NCBI RefSeq assembly: GCF_034119845.1
Contig: NZ_CP139420.1
Span: 1,094,001 to 1,158,000, forward strand
Direction: 5' to 3'
DNA length: 64,000 nucleotides
Origin: Flavobacterium sp. NG2
GTDB taxonomy: Bacteria; Bacteroidota; Bacteroidia; Flavobacteriales; Flavobacteriaceae
Positions 19,355-26,777 of the stretch are shown piece after piece. A program made the position numbers and the translations under genes. Numbering within the stretch: position 1 is the stretch's first letter; every line of letters starts with the position of its first letter. Under the pieces are notes generated by a model. The model searched no databases. It saw nothing but the letters and a program-made list of their open reading frames with translations, and had not been told where the DNA came from.

Positions 19355-21040
19355 CCGTCCCTATGGGACTTTAGGTTGCGTGTCAATTTATTCCCCGAAA
19401 TAAATTTCGGGGCTAAAAATATATCGTTCCTACGGAACTTTACCACTTAAACAACATATAGAATTTCAATTGATCGTGTAAAATATTTCAAAGACCCGTA
19501 GGCTCGGTTCATTTTGTAGGGATGGATTTTAATCCATCCTGTTGTGGAGATTGCTTCGCCTGTTCGCTATCGCTCGAGTCTTCCTATCGTTTGAAAGACA
19601 AGATTGTGGTTACAGTGCTTTATAAACTTTGCTAATCTTTGTGATTCATATATGCCGTCCCTACGGGACTTTAGATTGTCTGTCAATCTTATTCCCCCGA
19701 AATAAATTTCGGGGCTACAAAATATATCGTTCCTACGGAACTTTACCACTTAAACAACATATAGAATTTCAATTGATTGTATAAAATATTTCAAAGAGCC
19801 GTAGGCTCGGCTCATATTGTAGGGATGGATTTTAATCCATCCTGTTGTGGAGGTTTCTCCTATCATTGGAAAGACAAGATTGTGGTTACTGGGCTTGATA
19901 ACCTTTGTGAATGTTATTCATATATACCGTCCCTATGGGACTTTAGGTTGCGTGTCAATTTATTCCCCGAAATAAATTTCGGGGCTAAAAATATATCGTT
20001 CCTACGGAACTTTACCACTTAAACAAGATATAGAATTGCAATTGATCGTGTAAAATATTTCAAAGAGTCGTAGGCTCGGCTCATATTGTAGGGATGGATT
20101 TTAATCCATCCTGTTGTGGAGATTGCTCCTATCATCGGAAAGACAAAATTGTGGTTACTGGCTTTTAATCTTTGTAAATGTTATTCATATATACCGTACC
20201 TACGGGACTTCAGATTGTCTGTCAATTTTATTTCCCCGAAATAAATTTCGGGGCTAAAAATATATCGTTCCTACGGAACTTTACCACTTAAACAACATAT
20301 AGAATTTCAATTGATTGTATAAAATATTTCAAAGAGTCGTAGGCTCGGCTTATTTTATAGGGATGGATTTTAATCCATCCTGTTGTGGAGATTCTTCCTT
20401 CGTCAAGAAAGACAAGATTGTGGTTACAGTGCTTTGTAAACTTTGCTAATCTTTCTGATTCATATATGCCGTCCCTACGAGACTTTAGATTGTCTGTCAA
20501 TCTTATTCCCCCGAAATAAATTTCGGGGCTACAAAATATATCGTTCCTACGGAACTTTACCACTTAAACAAGATATAGAATTTCAATTGATTGTATAAAA
20601 TATTTCAAAGAGCCGTAGGCTCGGCTTATATTGTAGGGATGGATTTTAATCCATCCTGTTGTGGAGATTGCTCCTTTCGTCGGAAAGACAAGATTGTGGT
20701 TATAGTGCTTTATAAACTTTGCTAATCTTTGTGATTCATATATGCCGTCCCTACGGGACTTTAGATTGTCTGTCAATCTTATTTCCCCCGAAATAAATTT
20801 CGGGGCTACAAAATATATCGTTCCTACGGAACTTTACCACTTAAACAACATATAGAATTGCAATTGATCGTGTAAAATATTTCAAAGAGCCGTAGGCTCG
20901 GCTTATATTGTAGGGAAAGATTTTAATCCATCTTGTTGTGGAGATTGCTTCGGCTGTTCGCTATCGCTCGAGCCCTCGTATCGTCAAAAAGACAAGGTTT
21001 TGGCTACTGTATTTTAAAACCTTCGTGAATCTCTGTATTT
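19355..21040. repeat. Tandem array of about 270-300-bp palindrome-rich repeats, six copies
   Basis: Units begin with CCGTCCCTACGGGAC-like text at 19355, 19655, 19927, 20194, 20469 and 20745, giving periods of 300, 272, 267, 275 and 276 bases; the last unit decays near 21040. Each unit carries the same ordered small palindromes: GTCCC-TAC-GGGAC, CCCCGAAAT-AA-ATTTCGGGG, GTTCC-TAC-GGAAC, GAGCC-GTA-GGCTC and GGATGGATT-TT-AATCCATCC. Short open frames in it repeat with the unit and have no start signals, so I treat the whole array as noncoding. Confidence 0.9.
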
Positions 21041-21086
21041 CTATTGAGCCTCTTTGTGAAACGTTCACATTAAAAAAAAAAACTAA

Positions 21087-21884
21087 TTACTTCACTGAAA
21101 GTTTCTTTTTAGACAGCTCTTCAAATGAGTTTTTGGCCGCTTCGTAGCCAATATTGAATATCGCTTCCATTCGGTCTTTATTGGTCTCAAAAGTGCTGTA
21201 AATACATAATTCTTCGGGTTTTATAACCCAATCGCAAACGGTAAATTTTTGGATGTCCGAATTAGCAGAAAAGATATCGAAAGCCCTTGTTGTTACTGCT
21301 CGAATAGAATTTAGGTCGGCTGCTTTAATCTTTTGAATCGGACTCACATAAATACCAATAATATTTTCACATTGACCATACAAAACATCCGATGGGAAAT
21401 GGTTTAAAATACCGCCATCGCTATAGGTTTCTCCATTGATTTCGTAAGGAGAGATGATTCCAGGAAAAGCGGCCGAGGCGATAAGCGCATCGACAATTTT
21501 TGTAGAAGGTTTGAAGATTTTTAACCTTCCTCTAACCATATTGGTTGCGGTGACTTGTAAAGGGATTTTCAAATCACCAAGAGTGGCATCTTGAAAAATA
21601 GAGTAAAAGTCGGCGTAGAAAGATTCCGAATCAATCAAGCCTGCTTTTTTGAAGGTAAGATGTCTCCAGTGAAAGATATAAATAGATTGAAAAAAAGATA
21701 AAATCTCTGCAGGTGTTTTTCCAAAAGAGTATAAAGCACCTACGATGGACCCAGCACTTGTGCCAGCTATTCGCTCTGGGATGATATTTTTTTCTTCCAA
21801 AAATTTGATGGCACCTGCATGAGCAATTCCTTTGGCTCCTCCGCCGGAAAGTACAAGGCCAATTGACTTTTTATCTAAATTCAT
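21087..21884 (-). CDS. Patatin-like phospholipase family protein
   Basis: Serine acyl hydrolase, 265 residues from the chosen start. The oxyanion loop GGGAKG lies at about 14-19, the nucleophile in GTSAGS (S43) and the dyad aspartate in SDGG (D156), in patatin order. The start at 21884 (MNLDKKSIGLVLSGGG) was chosen because the patatin fold begins there; an upstream ATG at 21986 would add 34 poorly structured residues and run into the divergent gene's leader. No signal peptide is seen with this start, so a cytoplasmic role is likely. It is divergent from the thioredoxin-fold gene at 21997. Substrate is unknown. Confidence 0.92.
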   Translation of the reverse strand: MNLDKKSIGLVLSGGGAKGIAHAGAIKFLEEKNIIPERIAGTSAGSIVGALYSFGKTPAEILSFFQSIYIFHWRHLTFKKAGLIDSESFYADFYSIFQDATLGDLKIPLQVTATNMVRGRLKIFKPSTKIVDALIASAAFPGIISPYEINGETYSDGGILNHFPSDVLYGQCENIIGIYVSPIQKIKAADLNSIRAVTTRAFDIFSANSDIQKFTVCDWVIKPEELCIYSTFETNKDRMEAIFNIGYEAAKNSFEELSKKKLSVK

Positions 21885-21996
21885 ATGTTGCGTAATCTTT
21901 TCATAAAAATACACTTTTTGATTGTTTGGAAGGTGATTTTTATCAGATTTAAATGGTTTTTTTGTCCTAAATTTACTTGAAAACAATAAAAGAGCT

Positions 21997-22608
21997 ATGA
22001 AAACAATAATTGCAAAAGCCTTATTTAATAGTCATTCCTATTTAGAATACCGAAAATTAGTCTCTGATTTATTGACTGAACAAAAATCTACAGGTTTAGA
22101 ACAAACTGAAGCTTTGACTCAGTATAGTAAATTGAACGATACACGGATGAGTCGATTAGATAAAACAATAAAAATAATCCCTGAATGTAGTGTTCATTTA
22201 GAGACTTTGAAAAAAGAATATATTTGGGTGGTACTTTCGGAAGGATGGTGCGGCGATGCTGCTCAAATAGTGCCTATCTTACATAAGATGGCGCTGGTCT
22301 CAAATGGGAAAATTGATCTTAAAATTGTTCTTCGTGATGAAAATGATGCTCTGATGAATTTGTTCTTGACCAATAATACTAGGTCGATTCCTAAATTGAT
22401 TATTATTGATAAAGAAACCACTTCCGTGCTTGGGGATTGGGGACCTCGTCCAGAAGGTGCTTTGGATTTAATTAAGGAGTATAAAAAGAAATATGGTGAG
22501 ATTAATGAGGAAGCAAAAACAGAACTACAATTGTGGTATTTGCATGACAAAGGTGTATCGGTTCAAAAAGAAATTACAGCTATGATGGCAAGTTTTGATC
22601 ATTTGTAA
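21997..22608 (+). CDS. Thioredoxin-fold protein with single-cysteine WCGDA site
   Basis: A 203-residue thioredoxin family protein (Thioredoxin_9-like). The active-site loop is GWCGDAA (W84, C85), so the second cysteine of the usual CxxC is replaced by Asp-Ala. The cis-proline motif RSIPKLIII is present, followed by DWGPRP. No signal peptide. Loss of the resolving cysteine argues against ordinary dithiol reductase activity; a monothiol or binding role is possible. It is divergent from the patatin-like gene, with about 110 bases between the starts. Confidence 0.88.
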   Translation: MKTIIAKALFNSHSYLEYRKLVSDLLTEQKSTGLEQTEALTQYSKLNDTRMSRLDKTIKIIPECSVHLETLKKEYIWVVLSEGWCGDAAQIVPILHKMALVSNGKIDLKIVLRDENDALMNLFLTNNTRSIPKLIIIDKETTSVLGDWGPRPEGALDLIKEYKKKYGEINEEAKTELQLWYLHDKGVSVQKEITAMMASFDHL

Positions 22609-22986
22609 TGGTTTTAATTCGGTTAATTTTTGGTCTATTCCGTTTATAAAGCCTATTGGTACTTATCTTAGCAGTTTTAGCGGAAATGTTTTTTTTATTG
22701 AAAAAAAATCGTATCTTAGTGACACCCAGATAAATCTATCTATAAAAGTTGCTTTTTTTATGGTGTTTACTAATTTGTTTAACAATTTAAAAAACATCGT
22801 CATGAAAAAATTCTTCGAAAAACTGTATGATTGGTTCTCTCGTTTACTATTCGGTAATGAACATATCTCTCACTATTAATCTAGTGTAAATAGTGAAAGT
22901 TTATTCATTAAAAGACAGAACGGTTAATTAAAAATACATGATAAATTCAGTATTGTTTTTATTGTGTGTTTTTTCATGTTTTGATG
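22609..22986. other. Intergenic stretch with one possible tiny gene
   Basis: 378 bases between the thioredoxin-fold gene and the convergent truB. It is AT-rich. The only item of note is a 25-codon frame at 22802-22879. A second 26-codon frame (22938-23018) with a hydrophobic start overlaps the end of truB and is less credible. No clear terminator was found for either flanking gene. Confidence 0.5.
22802..22879 (+). CDS. Possible small amphipathic protein (25 residues)
   Basis: ATG-initiated frame encoding MKKFFEKLYDWFSRLLFGN and six further residues. Aromatic and leucine residues alternate with Lys, Glu and Arg, which would form an amphipathic helix suited to membrane-surface binding. No perfect -7 box precedes it (TATCTTAG, one mismatch, lies about 90 bases upstream). 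It could be chance; length gives little statistical support. Confidence 0.25.
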   Translation: MKKFFEKLYDWFSRLLFGNEHISHY

Positions 22987-23679
22987 TTACAGCTTCAGAC
23001 TTTGTTCAAATAAAGTAACATCAATGGCATTAGTCACATCGTAATCTCCTATTTTAGTTCGGCGTAGCGCTGTCAAATGGGAGCCAGAGTGCATTGCTTT
23101 CCCAAAATCATAAGCTAAGGAGCGAATATAGGTTCCCTTGCTGCAAACTACTCTAAAATCTACTTCAGGTAATTCGATTCGGGTGATTTCAAATTCGTGA
23201 ATCGTTGTTTTTCTAGAAGCGATTTCAATAGATTCTCCTGCACGTGCATGTTCGTATAGGCGCACTCCATCTTTTTTTATAGCGGAAAAAATAGGCGGTT
23301 TTTGGTCAATTTCGCCCAAAAATTGCTTTATTGTTTCGTGAATAAGTGCTTCGTCAATATGTGAGGTCGGGTAGGTTTGATCAATTTCGGTTTCCAAATC
23401 GTAGGAAGGAGTGGTGGCTCCGATATGAAAAGTTCCAGTATATTCTTTGGCTTGACCTTGAATTTCGGTGATTCTTTTGGTGAATTTCCCAGTACATATG
23501 ATGAGTAATCCTGTGGCCAAAGGGTCTAAGGTTCCGGCATGTCCAATTTTAAATTTCTTAGGAAGGCCTACTTTATTAATAAGGGCATATTTTAATTTAT
23601 TCACTGCTTGAAACGAACTCCATTTTAGGGGCTTGTCAATTAGAATTATTTGTCCGCTTAAGTAGTCTTCTACAGTCAT
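22987..23679 (-). CDS. truB: tRNA pseudouridine(55) synthase
   Basis: Makes pseudouridine 55 in the T-loop of tRNAs. The catalytic motif GHAGTLDPLATGLL contains D52. The downstream family segments SAIKKDGVRLYEHARAGE and CSKGTYIRSLAYD are also present. The 230-residue length matches a TruB with a short C-terminal region. Its ATG overlaps the uppP stop by one base (TAATG), so the pair is likely translationally coupled. It is the last gene of the ftsX-DUF3098-uppP-truB unit. Confidence 0.96.
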   Translation of the reverse strand: MTVEDYLSGQIILIDKPLKWSSFQAVNKLKYALINKVGLPKKFKIGHAGTLDPLATGLLIICTGKFTKRITEIQGQAKEYTGTFHIGATTPSYDLETEIDQTYPTSHIDEALIHETIKQFLGEIDQKPPIFSAIKKDGVRLYEHARAGESIEIASRKTTIHEFEITRIELPEVDFRVVCSKGTYIRSLAYDFGKAMHSGSHLTALRRTKIGDYDVTNAIDVTLFEQSLKL

Positions 23680-24464
23680 TAGATGATGGTCAAAGGATGA
23701 ATAAAATAATGAATTACTAAGAGTATGATTCCAACGGCAATACGGTAGTAACCAAAGATTTTGAATCCTTTTTTACTTAAGAAATCAATAAAACTTTTGA
23801 TGGCCAACATGGCTACAATAAAAGCAATTACATTTCCAATAATTAAGATGTTAATTTGCTCCTGGTTTAATACGAAACCGTCTTTGTAATAGTCGTAACA
23901 TTTTTTTACTGTAGCGCCAAACATCGTAGGAACAGCAAGGAAAAAAGAAAATTCAGCAGCTGTAGTTCTAGATAATTTTTGAGACATTCCGCCTACGATA
24001 CTCGCACCCGAGCGGGAAACTCCTGGGACCATGGCAAGACATTGAAATAATCCAATTTTTAAGGCTTTTAAATAAGTGATTTCAGTTTCTTCGGACTTGT
24101 TGTACCAATCATCAACTTTTAAAAGAATTATACCTCCTACCAAAAGAGAAACTGCTACCGTTATAGGGTTTTCAAGTAACTCATCAATCTTATCACTCAG
24201 TAATAATCCTAAAACAACTGCCGGAATAAAGGCAACTAATAATTTATAATAAAAATCAAAGGTTTGAAAAAAACGCTTGAAATATAGAATCACCACTGAA
24301 AGAATCGCTCCTAGCTGAATGACAATAGTAAAAAGTTTGGTAAAATCTTCTTGAGCAATTCCAAAAAAGGAAGATGCGATAATCATATGTCCAGTTGAAG
24401 ATACGGGTAAGAACTCAGTAATTCCTTCTATAATAGCAAGGATAATGGCTTGAAGTGTGTTCAT
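23679..24464 (-). CDS. uppP: Undecaprenyl-diphosphatase (BacA family)
   Basis: Integral membrane phosphatase that recycles undecaprenyl pyrophosphate to the carrier lipid for peptidoglycan synthesis. Both catalytic segments are seen: [17 protein letters not shown] near residue 13 and [13 protein letters not shown] near residue 147. About eight helices in 261 residues, normal for the family. Located between DUF3098 and truB, an arrangement common in Bacteroidota. Confidence 0.96.
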   Translation of the reverse strand: MNTLQAIILAIIEGITEFLPVSSTGHMIIASSFFGIAQEDFTKLFTIVIQLGAILSVVILYFKRFFQTFDFYYKLLVAFIPAVVLGLLLSDKIDELLENPITVAVSLLVGGIILLKVDDWYNKSEETEITYLKALKIGLFQCLAMVPGVSRSGASIVGGMSQKLSRTTAAEFSFFLAVPTMFGATVKKCYDYYKDGFVLNQEQINILIIGNVIAFIVAMLAIKSFIDFLSKKGFKIFGYYRIAVGIILLVIHYFIHPLTII

Positions 24465-24547
24465 TTTTTAGTATTCAATGTTCAGTTTTTTAGTATTCAG
24501 TTTTTTTAAATTTGCTTTTACTGCAAACTTACAACTGAAACTGCAAA

Positions 24548-24784
24548 CTATTTTTTAGGGCTTTTAAGGATCGAATAAATGGTAATTCCAAATCCAATTA
24601 GAACAGTTGTAGGTGCTAATCTGATTCTTCGGAAGTTAAAAACATCTTCGTTAAACACATTTGGGTCATCACTTCCTCCGCCTGACATTAGGATAAAACC
24701 TAGGGCAATTACTCCAATTCCTATCAAAAGAATTTTGTAGTTTACTTTATCAAATAAGAATTCTTGTTTATTGTCTTTCATCAT
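24548..24784 (-). CDS. DUF3098 small membrane protein
   Basis: A 78-residue protein with two hydrophobic helices (about residues 17-35 and 57-72) separated by a loop containing GGGSDDPNVFNEDVFNFRR, the pattern of DUF3098. No function is established. It lies between ftsX and uppP, which suggests an envelope or division link by neighbourhood only. Start is the first or second of two adjacent ATGs. Confidence 0.85.
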   Translation of the reverse strand: MMKDNKQEFLFDKVNYKILLIGIGVIALGFILMSGGGSDDPNVFNEDVFNFRRIRLAPTTVLIGFGITIYSILKSPKK

Positions 24785-24840
24785 TTTATATTTTTGTTTT
24801 CTCCAGAATTTACTGAATATTTATTACTGTAAACTGAATA

Positions 24841-25716
24841 CTAATATAAATCGTCTGTTCTTAAATTCAAGAAACGTTGCGTGGCAAAATGAGTACTAAT
24901 CCAAGTGATTAAAACACCAAGACCAAAAACACCAATTAACACAGCTGCAATCATAAGTTTGTTGTCTAAAATTTGTAAGTCTGGAAAATTCGTTTCTACA
25001 TAAGCTAAAACACCAATTAATGCCAAAATAGCTAAAACCGCCCCCAGAATCCCTAGTTTGATACTACGCATTACAAATGGTTTGCGAATAAAAGATTTAG
25101 TGGCACCCACCATTTGCATGGTTTTGATGATGAAACGGTTAGAATATATTGATAAACGCAATGAACTGTTGATTAACAAAACGGCAATAAAAGTCAAAAA
25201 GCCGCTGATGATTAAAATCCACATACTCACTTTTTTGATGTTGTCGTTAACTAAGTTGACTAATTGTTTGTCATAAACGATATCCGAAATCATTTGGTTT
25301 TCGCGAAACTTACTTTCAATTTTCGATATACTATCTTTCTCAACATAACTAGCTTTTAAGTGAATGTCATAAGAGTTTTGCAATGGATTTTCACCGAGAA
25401 AAGTCAAAAAGTCTTCTCCAATGATGTCCGTATGTTGTTTTGCTGCTTGTTCTTTACTTACATAAACAGAAGACTTTGCGAAAGCCTCTTTTTTTAGTTC
25501 TTCACCAAAACGTTTTAAATCATCTTCGTTAGCTTCATTTTTGAAGAAAACTGTCATAGCAATTTTTTCCTTAAAATCGTTGGCTAATTTTTGAGAATTA
25601 ATGATGAAAAGTCCTAGTATTCCCAGAAGAAACAAAACCAAGAAGATGCTTAGGACAACCGAAAAATAAGAAGAAATTAATCTGCGTTTTTGAAACTTAT
25701 CAAATGAAGAACTCAT
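24841..25716 (-). CDS. ftsX: Cell-division protein FtsX
   Basis: Membrane component of the FtsEX ABC-type complex that controls peptidoglycan hydrolases at the septum. The 291-residue protein has an N-terminal helix (about 16-36), an extracytoplasmic domain of about 130 residues, and three further helices, with the family-typical segment TMQMVGATKSFIRKPF before the last pair. ftsE is not adjacent. First gene of the leftward block with DUF3098, uppP and truB. Confidence 0.93.
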   Translation of the reverse strand: MSSSFDKFQKRRLISSYFSVVLSIFLVLFLLGILGLFIINSQKLANDFKEKIAMTVFFKNEANEDDLKRFGEELKKEAFAKSSVYVSKEQAAKQHTDIIGEDFLTFLGENPLQNSYDIHLKASYVEKDSISKIESKFRENQMISDIVYDKQLVNLVNDNIKKVSMWILIISGFLTFIAVLLINSSLRLSIYSNRFIIKTMQMVGATKSFIRKPFVMRSIKLGILGAVLAILALIGVLAYVETNFPDLQILDNKLMIAAVLIGVFGLGVLITWISTHFATQRFLNLRTDDLY

Positions 25717-25843
25717 AGTCTATTTTAATTATGCGGTAAAAATAATAAAGAATTTCTTTATTTGAAGTTAATAACGTTCAAAGTTTTAAGTTTCGTGTCA
25801 TAAAGCGGAGATTTTTAAAACATTTTTAGAAAAAGCTGTCGTT

Positions 25844-26581
25844 TTAAGTAAATAGTAGTTTTAAACTCGCAATTGTTAGTCCGACTGCTAAAAGGTATTT
25901 TAGTGTTTTGTTGTTAAATTTTTGACTTCCAAAATAAGAGCCTAATAAACCTCCTATGATGGTAGCTAGAACAGCGACTTGTAATTCTTTTGGAATAAAA
26001 AGACCTTCTTTTTGAACCTGACCATAAAGACCTGAAACCGAATTAACAAAAATAAATAGTGCTGACACGGCAGCCGTTTCTTTTAATTTTGACCAACGCA
26101 TCAAAAGCATTAAGGGGCTGAGGATTATCCCACCTCCAATGCCCAAAAGTCCTGAAAGTAAACCGATACTTCCGCCCGAAAGTAGTCCTGCCCATAGAGG
26201 AATTTCACGATTAGGTTTGTCTTTGTCTTCAAATTGATACAACAATCTAATGATGGATATAAAAATGCATACAGCTAATATTTTTTTATAGATTGAATCA
26301 GGTAAGCTCATCGTGCCGCCCCAAAAAGCCATTGGTATACTTGCTATCATAAAGGGGAGAAACAGTTTTATTCTAAAATATCCCGCCTTATAAAAACCAA
26401 TAAAAGAAAATAAGGATACAGCTAAGTTCATGATTAATGCTGATTGTTTCATCATATGAGGAGCAACACCTGCAATAGCCATAATGGCTAGGTATCCACT
26501 GGCACCTCCGTGACCTACAGATGAATATAAGAAAGCAACCAATGCTAATAAGAATAACAACAGAATAGAAGTATAGTCCAT
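25844..26581 (-). CDS. TSUP-family sulfite exporter TauE/SafE-like permease
   Basis: A 245-residue integral membrane protein with about seven or eight helices and two TauE/SafE half-repeats: SSVGHGGASGYLAIMAIAG near residue 20 and GLLGIGGGIILSPLMLL near residue 144. Members move sulfonates, sulfite or related anions; the substrate here is not inferable. It is divergent from leuS and monocistronic in appearance. Confidence 0.9.
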   Translation of the reverse strand: MDYTSILLLFLLALVAFLYSSVGHGGASGYLAIMAIAGVAPHMMKQSALIMNLAVSLFSFIGFYKAGYFRIKLFLPFMIASIPMAFWGGTMSLPDSIYKKILAVCIFISIIRLLYQFEDKDKPNREIPLWAGLLSGGSIGLLSGLLGIGGGIILSPLMLLMRWSKLKETAAVSALFIFVNSVSGLYGQVQKEGLFIPKELQVAVLATIIGGLLGSYFGSQKFNNKTLKYLLAVGLTIASLKLLFT

Positions 26582-26705
26582 TATATGAGGATTTGGATAA
26601 ATAAAAATAATTTTCCAAAAGTAAGTATTATTACTTAGTATTTATTGAGATATTTATTTATTTCTTCTTTTCATTAAATTCCTTTCGTACAATTTACAAT
26701 AAACG

Positions 26706-26713
26706 TAAATTTG
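26706..26713 (+). promoter_or_regulatory. -7 box upstream of leuS
   Basis: TAAATTTG matches TAnnTTTG 64 bases before the ATG at 26778. The leader after it contains four tandem ACTTTG-bearing words (26747-26775). Confidence 0.45.
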
Positions 26714-26777
26714 CCAACTGAAAATCAAGCAATAAAACCTTAGAAACTTTGCAACTTTGCAACTTTGAAACTTTGAA

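Noticed and set aside
19042..20776. Short open frames in the tandem array, several encoding near-identical peptides on the minus strand
   Set aside because: They recur only because the DNA unit recurs, have differing frames at their ends, no start signals, and span the palindromes.
19355..21040. Tandem array considered as a CRISPR array
   Set aside because: Units are about 270-300 bases with no short repeat-spacer alternation, and no cas genes are near.
21885..21986. Upstream start for the patatin-like gene
   Set aside because: The added 34 residues lack family similarity and run into the leader of the divergent gene.
22938..23018. 26-codon frame with a hydrophobic start
   Set aside because: Overlaps the end of truB on the other strand and has no promoter or conserved feature.
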